The notes: a model not told the origin generated them from the letters alone. Positions 1 to 6,415 are shown, counted from the first letter of the stretch. The stretch is 12,038 nt of DNA from Bacteroidota bacterium (GCA_023447335.1 JAEXOD010000205.1:1-12038); one strand, 5' to 3'. Numbers and translations are program-made.

Positions 1-2221
1 ATACCATCCTCATGGTGATACAGCCGTATATGATTCTATGGTGCGTATGGTGCAGGATTTTTCGTTACGTTACCCATTAATTGACGGGCAAGGTAACTTT
101 GGAAGTATAGACGGAGACGGAGCTGCGGCAATGCGTTATACCGAAGCTCGTTTAGCGCGTCTTGCTGATGAAATGTTAAGAGATTTGGATAAAAACACTG
201 TTGATTTTGTCCCCAACTTTGATGACAGCTTACAAGAACCGAGCGTTTTACCGGCATATTTGCCTAACTTATTGGTAAACGGTGCAAGCGGAATTGCCGT
301 AGGTATGGCAACAAATATTCCTCCTCATAATTTAACTGAAGTTGTGGACGGTTTAATTGCTTTAATCGAAAATCCTGAAGTAACTTCAGAAGGGCTTATG
401 AAATATGTTAAAGCTCCTGATTTTCCGACAGCAGGTATTATATTTGGATACGAAGGGGTAAAAGATGCATACTTAACCGGACGCGGAAAAATTATTGTTA
501 GGGCACGTGCAAATGTTGAAATACAGAAAAATGATAGAGAAAATATAGTAGTAACCGAATTACCATATCAGGTAAATAAGGCAAATTTAATCGAAAAAAT
601 TGCCGAATTAGTTCACGAAGGAAAAGTAACCGATATTTCGAATATTAGAGACGAAAGTGATAGAGACGGTATGCGTATTGTTATTGAAACAAAGAGAGAC
701 GCACAACCGGATGTTATTCTTAATCAGTTATTTAAACATACTCAAATGCAAATAACTTTTGGTGTTATTAACTTGGCTTTAGTTAACGGTATACCTAAAG
801 TTTTAACTTTAAAAGAAATGATGCATTATTTCTTGTTGCATAGAATGGATGTTTTAATACGCAGGACTAAATTTGAATTAGAAGCTGCCGAAAAACGTGC
901 TCATATTTTAGAAGGTTATATAATTGCTTTAGATAATATTGATGAAGTTATTGAAACAATTAAAAAATCGAAAGACGTTGAAACAGCCAAAGTTAATTTG
1001 ATGCGTAAATTTAAATTATCCGAAATACAGGCGAAAGCAATTTTGGATATGCGTCTACAAAGATTAACCGGTTTGGAACGTAAAAAAATTGAAGACGAGT
1101 ATAGAGAAGTTATTCAATTAATCGAAAAGCTACGAGGAATATTGGCTAGTGAAGCGAAAAGAAATCTAATAATAAAAGAAGAGTTAATAGCAATAAAAGA
1201 TCGCTACGGCGATAAACGCAGAACCGAAATAATTTATGATTACAAAGAATTTTCGTTAGAAGACATTATTGCCAACGAAGACGTTGTTGTTACAATTAGT
1301 CATAAAGGGTTTATTAAAAGATTCCCGGTTAGCGGTTACAGACGTCAAAATAGAGGAGGCAAAGGAGTAACCGGCGCCGGAACAAAAGACGAAGACTTTA
1401 TTGAACATATGTTTATTGCTGCTACCCATCATTACATTTTATTCTTTACGGATAAAGGGAAAGTGTATTCATTAAAAGTTCACGAAGTACCCGATACAGG
1501 TAGAGCAAGCCGTGGCAGAGCTATTCAAAACTTAATTGAAAAAGAAAAGGATGAAAAGATTACCGCTTTCCTATCAATTAAAGATTTTGCCAATGACAAA
1601 TATGCAATAATGGTTACAGCTCAAGGTACTATTAAAAAGACGGTTCTTTCAGCTTATTCTAATATTAGAAAAGGCGGTATTATAGCTATTAATATTAATG
1701 ATGGCGATAGCTTGATTGAAGTAGGAATAAGTGAAGGAAATAATGATATAGTTATTGGTACTTTTAACGGTATGGCTATTCGCTTTAACGAGAAAGATGT
1801 TAGAGATATGGGACGTACTGCAACCGGAGTAAAAGGTATAACGCTTGAAGCCGGCGATAAAGTGATTGGCTCTATTGTTGTTAAACGTGAATCTACTTTG
1901 TTAGTAGTGACCGATAAAGGATTTGGTAAACGTAGCGAATTAAGTGATTATAGAATTACACATCGTGGCGGTAAAGGTATTATTACAATTAAAACCGGAG
2001 ATAAAACAGGTAATTTGATAGCCATGAAAGAAGTTAACGATAACGACGAATTTGTTGTTATGACAGTACAAGGAATGGTTATACGTCAAAGCGTTGCAGA
2101 TATGCGAGTAATGGGTAGAAATACTCAAGGTGTTAGAGTTATTAAGTTAAATGACGGTGACGCGATAGCCGATTTGGCAAAAATTATTCCTGATGAAGAT
2201 AGTGCCGTTACGGAAGAATAA
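1..2221 (+). CDS. gyrA: DNA gyrase subunit A, 5'-truncated by window edge
   Basis: This is the breakage-reunion subunit of gyrase, which with GyrB introduces negative supercoils using ATP. The reading frame is open from base 2, so the start codon and the winged-helix N-terminus lie outside the window. The first visible residues are YHPHGDTAVYD, the QRDR: the E. coli Ser83 position is Thr (20-22) and Asp87 is kept (32-34). The catalytic tyrosine sits in AAMRYTE (Tyr codon 137-139). The C-terminal part has six GyrA-type beta-pinwheel blades, for example around VVTISHKGFIKRF, ILFFTDKGKVYSL and TLLVVTDKGFGKR. The GyrA box is QNRGGKG (1346-1366), which marks this as GyrA and not ParC, although the usual second residue is R or K. 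The protein ends in a short acidic tail. No terminator separates it from the next gene 39 nt downstream, so readthrough is likely. Identification is secure. Confidence 0.98.
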   Translation, partial: YHPHGDTAVYDSMVRMVQDFSLRYPLIDGQGNFGSIDGDGAAAMRYTEARLARLADEMLRDLDKNTVDFVPNFDDSLQEPSVLPAYLPNLLVNGASGIAVGMATNIPPHNLTEVVDGLIALIENPEVTSEGLMKYVKAPDFPTAGIIFGYEGVKDAYLTGRGKIIVRARANVEIQKNDRENIVVTELPYQVNKANLIEKIAELVHEGKVTDISNIRDESDRDGMRIVIETKRDAQPDVILNQLFKHTQMQITFGVINLALVNGIPKVLTLKEMMHYFLLHRMDVLIRRTKFELEAAEKRAHILEGYIIALDNIDEVIETIKKSKDVETAKVNLMRKFKLSEIQAKAILDMRLQRLTGLERKKIEDEYREVIQLIEKLRGILASEAKRNLIIKEELIAIKDRYGDKRRTEIIYDYKEFSLEDIIANEDVVVTISHKGFIKRFPVSGYRRQNRGGKGVTGAGTKDEDFIEHMFIAATHHYILFFTDKGKVYSLKVHEVPDTGRASRGRAIQNLIEKEKDEKITAFLSIKDFANDKYAIMVTAQGTIKKTVLSAYSNIRKGGIIAININDGDSLIEVGISEGNNDIVIGTFNGMAIRFNEKDVRDMGRTATGVKGITLEAGDKVIGSIVVKRESTLLVVTDKGFGKRSELSDYRITHRGGKGIITIKTGDKTGNLIAMKEVNDNDEFVVMTVQGMVIRQSVADMRVMGRNTQGVRVIKLNDGDAIADLAKIIPDEDSAVTEE

Positions 2222-2260
2222 GAATAACACATATGGACAATTAATAAAATTGGTGACAAA

Positions 2261-3445
2261 ATGCATAATGAAAAAGTAAAATTTGATACTAAGTGTGTTC
2301 ATGCCGGAATAGGCGACTATGAATTTAGACCGGTAGTACCTCCTATTTATCAAACTTCAACATTTAAATTTGATAGTGCCGATCAAGGTGCATCGATATT
2401 TAAAGGCGAAGAAGCCGGATATATTTATACAAGAATGAAAAACCCTACAATTGAAGCAATGGAAAATGCCGTTGCAGATTTAGAAGGGGGATTCAAGGCA
2501 TTAGGTTGTGCAAGCGGTATGGGTGCAATTAGTACCGTATTTACAGCCTTGCTTAAAGCAGGAGACCATGTAGTTTGTTCTAAAGCTTTATATGGACCGA
2601 CAACTACTTTGCTTGCTACTATTTTTACAAAATTTAATATTGAAGTATCATTTGTTGATACTAATATTATTACAGAAGTTGAAAAAGCTATAAAACCGAA
2701 CACAAAAGTTGTTTACATCGAAACTCCGGGTAACCCTACATTGGCGATTTCGGATATTGAAGAATGCGCTAAAATTGCACATAATAACAATGCTTTGCTT
2801 GTTGTAGATAATACTTTTATGAGTCCGGCTTTACAACAGCCTATAAGTTTGGGTGCTGATATTGTTTTACATAGTATGACTAAATTTTTAAATGGTCATG
2901 CCGATGTTGTTGCAGGAATTATTGTTGCAAAGAACGAAGAACTTTATACTAATTTAAGAAAGTGCTTAAACCAAATGGGGGGCGTAATAGACCCGTTTAA
3001 TTCGTTTTTAGTTCACAGAGGCTTAAAAACTCTATCTTTAAGATTGGAACGTCATTGTTACAATGCTCAAAAAATAGCTGAATTTTTAGAAGCACATCCT
3101 AAAGTTGCAAGAGTGTTTTTCCCGGGATTAAAAAGTCATCCGGAATATGAAATCGGATTAAAACAACATAAAGATGTTGGCGGAATGATTGCCTTTGAAT
3201 TAAAAGGCGGTTTTGATGCCGGTAAAGTTGTAATGGATAATGTTAAACTTTCGCAATTAGCAGTTAGTTTGGGAGGCGTTGAAACATTAATTCAACACCC
3301 CGCAAGTATGACCCATTTAAGCATGGGTGCAAAAGCTCGTGCAGAAGCAGGTATTACAGAAGGGCTTGTTAGATTAAGTGTCGGTATTGAAAATGTTGAT
3401 GATATTATAGCAGATTTAGAACAAGCATTTGAAAAAATTGCTTAA
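2261..3445 (+). CDS. PLP-dependent Cys/Met-metabolism enzyme, methionine gamma-lyase-like
   Basis: A 394-aa cytosolic fold-type I PLP enzyme of the trans-sulfuration family, of normal length. Visible active-site residues in P. putida MGL-equivalent positions are Tyr56 and Arg58 (YTR, phosphate binding from the partner subunit), Tyr111 (LYGPT, stacks on PLP), Asp183 (VVDNT, pyridine nitrogen), Ser205/Thr207/Lys208 (HSMTKFLNGH; Lys208 codon 2882-2884 forms the Schiff base), Ser336 and Arg371 (substrate carboxylate). The C-terminus (TLIQHPASMTH, GLVRLSVG) is closest to methionine gamma-lyases. However, the MGL-specific Cys116, Lys240 and Asp241 are Pro113, Asn237 and Gln238 here. The reaction may therefore be methionine, cystathionine or homocysteine gamma-elimination, or a sulfhydrylase/synthase activity. 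The start ATG has only a weak upstream GGTG. It lies 39 nt after gyrA and ends before a strong terminator. The family is certain; the substrate is not. Confidence 0.9.
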   Translation: MHNEKVKFDTKCVHAGIGDYEFRPVVPPIYQTSTFKFDSADQGASIFKGEEAGYIYTRMKNPTIEAMENAVADLEGGFKALGCASGMGAISTVFTALLKAGDHVVCSKALYGPTTTLLATIFTKFNIEVSFVDTNIITEVEKAIKPNTKVVYIETPGNPTLAISDIEECAKIAHNNNALLVVDNTFMSPALQQPISLGADIVLHSMTKFLNGHADVVAGIIVAKNEELYTNLRKCLNQMGGVIDPFNSFLVHRGLKTLSLRLERHCYNAQKIAEFLEAHPKVARVFFPGLKSHPEYEIGLKQHKDVGGMIAFELKGGFDAGKVVMDNVKLSQLAVSLGGVETLIQHPASMTHLSMGAKARAEAGITEGLVRLSVGIENVDDIIADLEQAFEKIA

Positions 3446-3459
3446 TTATAATTTATTGG

Positions 3460-3491
3460 TTTGAATTATTCAAAAAAACCGCTTAATTTTA
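3460..3491 (+). promoter_or_regulatory. Possible promoter for the M1 peptidase, overlapping a terminator
   Basis: TTTG (3460-3463), 20 nt, then TAATTTTA (3484-3491) matches the Bacteroidota form TTTG-N19/20-TAnnTTTG except for the last base. Initiation would fall about 30 nt before the M1 start codon. The -7-like box lies inside the terminator hairpin, so the match could be an accident of AT-rich sequence. Confidence 0.25.
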
Positions 3492-3505
3492 AGCGGTTTT
3501 TTTTT
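3472..3505 (+). terminator. Rho-independent terminator after the PLP enzyme
   Basis: The inverted repeat CCGCTT (3479-3484) / AAGCGG (3491-3496) has loop AATTTT. It is preceded by seven A and followed by nine T (3497-3505). The flanking A and T tracts extend the stem, so it could work in both directions. It lies 26 nt after the stop codon of the PLP enzyme. Confidence 0.9.
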
Positions 3506-3529
3506 ATTCTAAATAATGGCGGAATTATT

Positions 3530-5419
3530 ATGAAAAAATTTACGGTTTACTTCCTATTTTTGATTAACTTTGCGGTAATTGCTCAAGCTGATAAATACTT
3601 TATGCCCTTAAATGTGAAGGATGCTTTTGAAAACGGGACTCGTAGTTATGACGGCAAACCGGGGAAAGATTATTTTGTTAATTCTGCCGATTATACTGTT
3701 AATGTTACTCTAGACCCAAAACAAGAAGATTTTACGGGAAGCGAAAAGATTGATTATTATAATAATAGTAAAGATAGTTTAGACCAGTTAGTATTTCGAT
3801 TATATCAAGATTTTTATAATAAAACAGCGATGAGAGATTGGCAAATCCATCCTAAAACAATTCATAACGGTACTTTAATTAAAAAAATAATTATTAACGG
3901 TGAAGATTATTCAAAAGAATTTGCTACCGGTTTAGCATTTAAAGCCGGTACAAATTTGTTTGTTAAACTTAAACAAAAAATTGCTCCTAGTTCTAAAACA
4001 ACTATTGAAATTGAATGGTCTTTCCCTTTGCCACAAACTCAATTAGTTAGAATGGGTAAATATGATTCTACAGCTTATTTTATGGCGTATTTTTATCCGC
4101 AAGTTGCCGTATATGATGATATAGACGGTTGGGACATAAATGATTATTCAGGTGCACAAGAGTTTTATAACGATATAAATAACTTTAACGTAAAAATAAC
4201 TGTTCCAAAAGATTTTATTGTATGGTCAACCGGGGAATTACAAAATTCTAAAGAGTTATTGAATGAACCTTTTTATACAAGGTATATTGAGGCTCATAAT
4301 TCTGATAAAATAATAAAAGTTATTGATACATCGGATGTTAAATCAAAAGGTTTTACAAAAGGGGGAGCGTTTGTAGAGTGGAATTATATTGCTAAAAATG
4401 TACCCGATTTCGCTTTTGCAGTAAGTAATAGTTTTGTTTGGGATGCAACAAGTTATTGTGTCGATAAAAAAAATAATAAAAGAGTTTTTATCTCTTCGGC
4501 ATATAAACCTGAAAATAAAGGGTTTGTTCCGGTTGCCGAGGTGAGTAAAAAATCTATTGCTTACTTTTCTGAAGAAATTCCCGGTGTACCTTTTCCTTAT
4601 CCTTCATTAACTGTTTTTAACGGATCAGGCGGAATGGAATATCCGATGATGGTTAACCAGAGTGCCGCAGAAGATGACTATTACGGTATGGTGCATGTAA
4701 CTTCGCATGAAATATTACACACCTATTTCCCGTTTTATATGGGGACAAATGAAAGAAAATATGCATGGATGGATGAAGGATTTGCAGTTTCTTTGCCCTA
4801 TGGGATACAAAAAAGAATAGCTAAAGGATACGAACCGGAAGAAAGAAATATTTCAAATTATAACAGAAGTGCCGGTAAGGAATTTGAAACTCCGTTGATG
4901 ATTTTAACTACTAATTTAAAGTCAAAACCTTATAGAATGCATGCCTATATAAGAAGTGCAACAGCTTATGCAATGCTTCGTGATTTACTAGGTGATGAAA
5001 AATATGATAATGCTTTAAAAGAATATATAAATAGATGGAACGGAAAACATCCTATTCCTTTTGATTTCTTTTTTACTTTTGAAGATGTAACCAAAGAAGA
5101 TTTATATTGGTTTATCAAGCCTTGGTTCTACGAACAAGGATACCCTGATTTGGCAATTAAAGATGCAAAATATGAAAAAGGTGAGGCTATAATAACAATT
5201 GAAAAAGTAGGAAATTTCCCAACGCCGATTTTCTTGGAAATAAATCTTACAAACGGAAGCAAAATTGATTTTTATCATTCTGCAAAAGTTTGGAAAGACG
5301 GTAAAAATACTTTTGAAGTTAAAGTGAAAACAGGCTCGGAATTTTCTTCAATTTTATTGGGGAATAAAAGAACACCTGACGTTAATTTAAAAAATAATGT
5401 GTTTGAAATAAAAAAATAG
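3530..5419 (+). CDS. Exported M1-family zinc metallopeptidase
   Basis: A 629-aa gluzincin aminopeptidase-like protein. The start is set at ATG 3530: an in-frame TTG at 3461 would make translation run through the terminator, and the ATG is followed directly by a good signal peptide (MKKFTVYFLFLINFAVIAQA, cleavage near residue 20). The zinc site is HEILH (His393, Glu394, His397), then exactly 18 residues, then Glu416 in WMDEGFA, giving HExxH-x18-E. The exopeptidase loop is GGMEYP (367-372), the GxMEN equivalent. Tyr473 (HAYIRSATAY) is a candidate for the catalytic tyrosine. The N-terminal region is beta-rich, as in M1 enzymes, and the C-terminal ~80 residues look like a small beta domain. No Por/T9SS sorting motif and no lipobox are seen, so it should be periplasmic or secreted. 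It probably trims peptides for uptake; the substrate is unknown. A weak GGCGGA precedes the start. Confidence 0.92.
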   Translation: MKKFTVYFLFLINFAVIAQADKYFMPLNVKDAFENGTRSYDGKPGKDYFVNSADYTVNVTLDPKQEDFTGSEKIDYYNNSKDSLDQLVFRLYQDFYNKTAMRDWQIHPKTIHNGTLIKKIIINGEDYSKEFATGLAFKAGTNLFVKLKQKIAPSSKTTIEIEWSFPLPQTQLVRMGKYDSTAYFMAYFYPQVAVYDDIDGWDINDYSGAQEFYNDINNFNVKITVPKDFIVWSTGELQNSKELLNEPFYTRYIEAHNSDKIIKVIDTSDVKSKGFTKGGAFVEWNYIAKNVPDFAFAVSNSFVWDATSYCVDKKNNKRVFISSAYKPENKGFVPVAEVSKKSIAYFSEEIPGVPFPYPSLTVFNGSGGMEYPMMVNQSAAEDDYYGMVHVTSHEILHTYFPFYMGTNERKYAWMDEGFAVSLPYGIQKRIAKGYEPEERNISNYNRSAGKEFETPLMILTTNLKSKPYRMHAYIRSATAYAMLRDLLGDEKYDNALKEYINRWNGKHPIPFDFFFTFEDVTKEDLYWFIKPWFYEQGYPDLAIKDAKYEKGEAIITIEKVGNFPTPIFLEINLTNGSKIDFYHSAKVWKDGKNTFEVKVKTGSEFSSILLGNKRTPDVNLKNNVFEIKK

Positions 5420-5429
5420 AAGGTGTTTT

Positions 5430-5450
5430 AGCTTTGTAGAGGTGACGTTG
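5430..5450 (+). repeat. Mini-hairpin element (CYYC-GTA-GRGG family), copy 1
   Basis: AGCTTTGTAGAGGTGACGTTG matches the copies at 6137 and 6187. The four-base arms CTTT and GAGG pair only through two G-T/U pairs, so this is the most decayed copy. It starts 11 nt after the M1 stop codon. Confidence 0.55.
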
Positions 5451-5468
5451 ATTATTATTCTTCACTCC

Positions 5469-5492
5469 GTAGCCACTATTTGAAAATAGTGG
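5469..5492 (+). repeat. REP hairpin A1 with 5' GTAG
   Basis: GTAG (5469-5472) is followed immediately by the perfect stem CCACTATT, loop TGAA, AATAGTGG (5473-5492). The 29-nt stretch from CCGTAG to TAA is identical in all three REP copies. Confidence 0.85.
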
Positions 5493-5561
5493 TAATTGAG
5501 TAAATATAGGAAGGTTATTGACGAATAAATATTAATTGTTTTGCAAAAGGTATAGTCTCAA

Positions 5562-5587
5562 TTACGGCTATCTTTAGATAGTGGTAA
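5562..5587 (-). repeat. Inverted REP B1
   Basis: Arms TTACGGCTATC and GATAGTGGTAA with loop TTTA and one internal mismatch. Read on the minus strand it aligns with A1, including the following GTAATTGAG, but the GTAG position reads TTTA. Confidence 0.75.
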
Positions 5588-5636
5588 ACCAACTCAGCTA
5601 ATACTTGTTTGTGTGGGTGTTTTTAATCCCCGCTCC

Positions 5637-5660
5637 GTAGCCACTATTTGAAAATAGTGG
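5637..5660 (+). repeat. REP hairpin A2 with 5' GTAG
   Basis: GTAG (5637-5640) then the same 8-bp stem and TGAA loop (5641-5660). It is identical to A1 and preceded by the same CTCC. Confidence 0.85.
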
Positions 5661-5713
5661 TAATTAAAAAGAAGAATAAATAATAATGCTATACTAAATA
5701 TGTGTTAACTCAA

Positions 5714-5739
5714 TTACCGCTTTCTTCAGATAGTGGTAA
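5714..5739 (-). repeat. Inverted REP B2
   Basis: Arms TTACCGCTTTC and GATAGTGGTAA with loop TTCA. There is one T-T mismatch and one G-T pair. The GATAGTGGTAA arm is invariant across B1-B3 and the opposite arm varies. Confidence 0.75.
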
Positions 5740-5788
5740 ACCAACTCCGCTAATACTTGCTTCTATGGATATTATAATTCCCCGTACC

Positions 5789-5812
5789 GTAGCCACTATT
5801 TGAAAATAGTGG
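5789..5812 (+). repeat. REP hairpin A3 with 5' GTAG
   Basis: GTAG (5789-5792) then the identical stem-loop (5793-5812). The preceding bases differ slightly from A1 and A2 (GTACC in place of CTCC). Confidence 0.85.
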
Positions 5813-5866
5813 TAAATGCAAAGAGGAATAAATAATAATTGCTATAATAAATATGTGTTTACTTAA

Positions 5867-5892
5867 TTACCGCTATCTTTTGATAGTGGTAA
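5867..5892 (-). repeat. Inverted REP B3
   Basis: Arms TTACCGCTATC and GATAGTGGTAA with loop TTTT. This is the best-paired inverted copy, with only one G-T pair. It is the last unit of the array; a fourth REP would be expected near 5945, but a different palindrome stands there. Confidence 0.75.
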
Positions 5893-5933
5893 ACAAACTC
5901 AGCTAATATTTGCTTGTGTGGGTATTATAATTC

Positions 5934-5997
5934 CCCATGAATGAATTCATGGGCTGGGTCTTTACCTCGCCACCATGAATAAATTCATGGTTTGCGA
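5934..5997 (+). repeat. Paired CATGAA/TTCATG palindromes
   Basis: Two hairpins in a row. The first is CCCATGAA-TGAA-TTCATGGG (5934-5953). A spacer containing CTGGGTCTTTACCTCGCC follows. The second is CCATGAA-TAAA-TTCATGG (5973-5990), whose stem can be extended outward by TCGC / GCGA (5967-5970 with 5994-5997) across a small internal loop. The TGAA loop of the first is the same as in the REP hairpins. A degenerate relative lies at 6231-6266. The function is unknown. Confidence 0.7.
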
Positions 5998-6006
5998 ATT
6001 CTTTTT

Positions 6007-6034
6007 ATTCAACATTTAACCCTCAACATTTAAC
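6007..6034. repeat. Two-copy 14-bp direct repeat
   Basis: ATTCAACATTTAAC (6007-6020) and CCTCAACATTTAAC (6021-6034) are adjacent and match at 12 of 14 positions. Confidence 0.7.
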
Positions 6035-6047
6035 ATTATTTTGAACC

Positions 6048-6075
6048 AGGATTTTAAGGATAAAAGAAGGATTAA
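6048..6075. repeat. Spaced AGGATT-type short repeats
   Basis: AGGATTTTA (6048), AGGATAAA (6057) and AGGATTAA (6068) occur with 9- and 11-bp spacing. They look like a decayed short-period repeat. The function is unknown. Confidence 0.4.
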
Positions 6076-6094
6076 CTGAATAAAACCAGTTGTT

Positions 6095-6129
6095 GTCTAA
6101 CGTCTATCATCTACAGTCTTTGGTCTAAC
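6095..6129. repeat. Heptamer tandem repeat, five imperfect copies
   Basis: GTCTAAC, GTCTATC, ATCTACA, GTCTTTG and GTCTAAC follow one another without gaps (consensus GTCTAWC). They are non-coding. Confidence 0.65.
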
Positions 6130-6136
6130 GCTTTTC

Positions 6137-6159
6137 AGCTCCGTAGGAGTGGCATTTTT
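6137..6159 (+). repeat. Mini-hairpin element (CYYC-GTA-GRGG family), copy 2
   Basis: AGCTCCGTAGGAGTGGCATT with stem CTCC (6139-6142), loop GTA and GGAG (6146-6149). The stem bases differ from copy 3 in a compensatory way. Confidence 0.6.
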
Positions 6160-6186
6160 GTAACACACATAAACACGAAAATGTTT

Positions 6187-6207
6187 AGCCTCGTAGAGGT
6201 GGCATTG
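6187..6207 (+). repeat. Mini-hairpin element (CYYC-GTA-GRGG family), copy 3
   Basis: AGCCTCGTAGAGGTGGCATTG with stem CCTC (6189-6192), loop GTA and GAGG (6196-6199). The flanking TTTAGC and GGTGGCATT are shared with the other copies. Confidence 0.6.
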
Positions 6208-6230
6208 GTTTTTGCATTTATTACCTGCGA

Positions 6231-6266
6231 AAAAATTCATAACTGGGTTATTACTTCGCCCCTATG
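6231..6266 (+). repeat. Degenerate copy of the CATGAA/TTCATG element
   Basis: TTCATAACTGGGTTATTACTTCGCCCCTATG aligns base by base, with one gap, to TTCAT-GGGCTGGGTCTTTACCTCGCC-ACCATG at 5946-5977, but the hairpin arms are eroded. The rest of 5420-6415 holds no open reading frame or RNA gene I can recognise. Confidence 0.55.
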
Positions 6267-6340
6267 GCAGATGAGTGAAAAACAAAAATACTATGACGAA
6301 AAAAAATATCTCTGACTTATATTACTAAATTTATTAGGTT

Positions 6341-6372
6341 ATTGACTTTAATCTAATTTATTAATAAATTTG
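6341..6372 (+). promoter_or_regulatory. tetR promoter, Bacteroidota-type
   Basis: ATTG (6341-6344), 20 nt, then TAAATTTG (6365-6372) is an exact fit to the TAnnTTTG -7 box with a near -33 box. Transcription would start around 6377-6382, at the edge of the palindromic operator. A 16-bp perfect AT-only palindrome (6355-6370) overlaps the -7 box. Confidence 0.55.
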
Positions 6373-6380
6373 TAGGTATA

Positions 6381-6396
6381 AATGAATCATTATTCA
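6381..6396 (+). promoter_or_regulatory. Putative TetR operator O1
   Basis: AATGAATCATTATTCA contains the inverted repeat TGAAT-N4-ATTCA. The same 16 bp occur in opposite orientation at 7022-7037, before the tolC-like gene. Its place just after the -7 box fits autorepression. Confidence 0.65.
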
Positions 6397-6401
6397 ATAA
6401 T

Positions 6402-6412
6402 AAGGAAGAAGG
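6402..6412 (+). promoter_or_regulatory. Shine-Dalgarno of tetR
   Basis: AAGGAAGAAGG ends 3 nt before the ATG. The AAGGAA core sits about 8 nt upstream, a proper spacing. It is clearer than for the other genes of the window and supports the start at 6416. Confidence 0.6.
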
Positions 6413-6415
6413 AAA

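Larger units (their letters stand above)
5467..5935 (+). repeat. BIME-like array: three tandem REP / inverted-REP units
   Basis: Three REP hairpins (5473, 5641, 5793) alternate with three inverted relatives (5562, 5714, 5867). REP-to-iREP spacing is 89, 73 and 74 bp; iREP-to-next-REP spacing is 79 and 79 bp; the repeat period is about 152 bp. The spacers are also homologous, for example GCTAATACTTG after each iREP and AATAAATAATAAT before the second and third. The first unit is the most diverged. REPs have GTAG directly 5' of the stem, as in elements bound by RAYT (TnpA-REP, Y1 HUH) transposases. No RAYT gene is in the window. The position after the M1 gene suggests a transcript 3'-end or insulating element, but that is inference. 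Confidence 0.8.

Noticed and set aside
36..257. Minus-strand open frame inside gyrA
   Set aside because: It lies fully antisense to a conserved gyrA region and has no recognisable motif. The same holds for the minus-strand frames at 1940-2128, 2147-2353, 2425-2703 and 7642-7878.
3461..3529. N-terminal extension of the M1 peptidase from TTG 3461
   Set aside because: It would be translated from the terminator hairpin and place 23 residues in front of a clear signal peptide.
5473..5892. REP hairpins as rho-independent terminators
   Set aside because: None is followed by a T-run on the + strand, and the arms are AT-rich.
5467..5935. CRISPR array
   Set aside because: The repeats are regularly spaced, but the spacers are long (about 50 bp or more), are homologous to each other, and the repeats alternate in orientation. 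This is not a CRISPR layout and no cas gene is near.
5420..6415. Remnant of a RAYT or IS200-type transposase gene
   Set aside because: No reading frame of useful length and no HUH or catalytic Tyr motif is readable in the gap.
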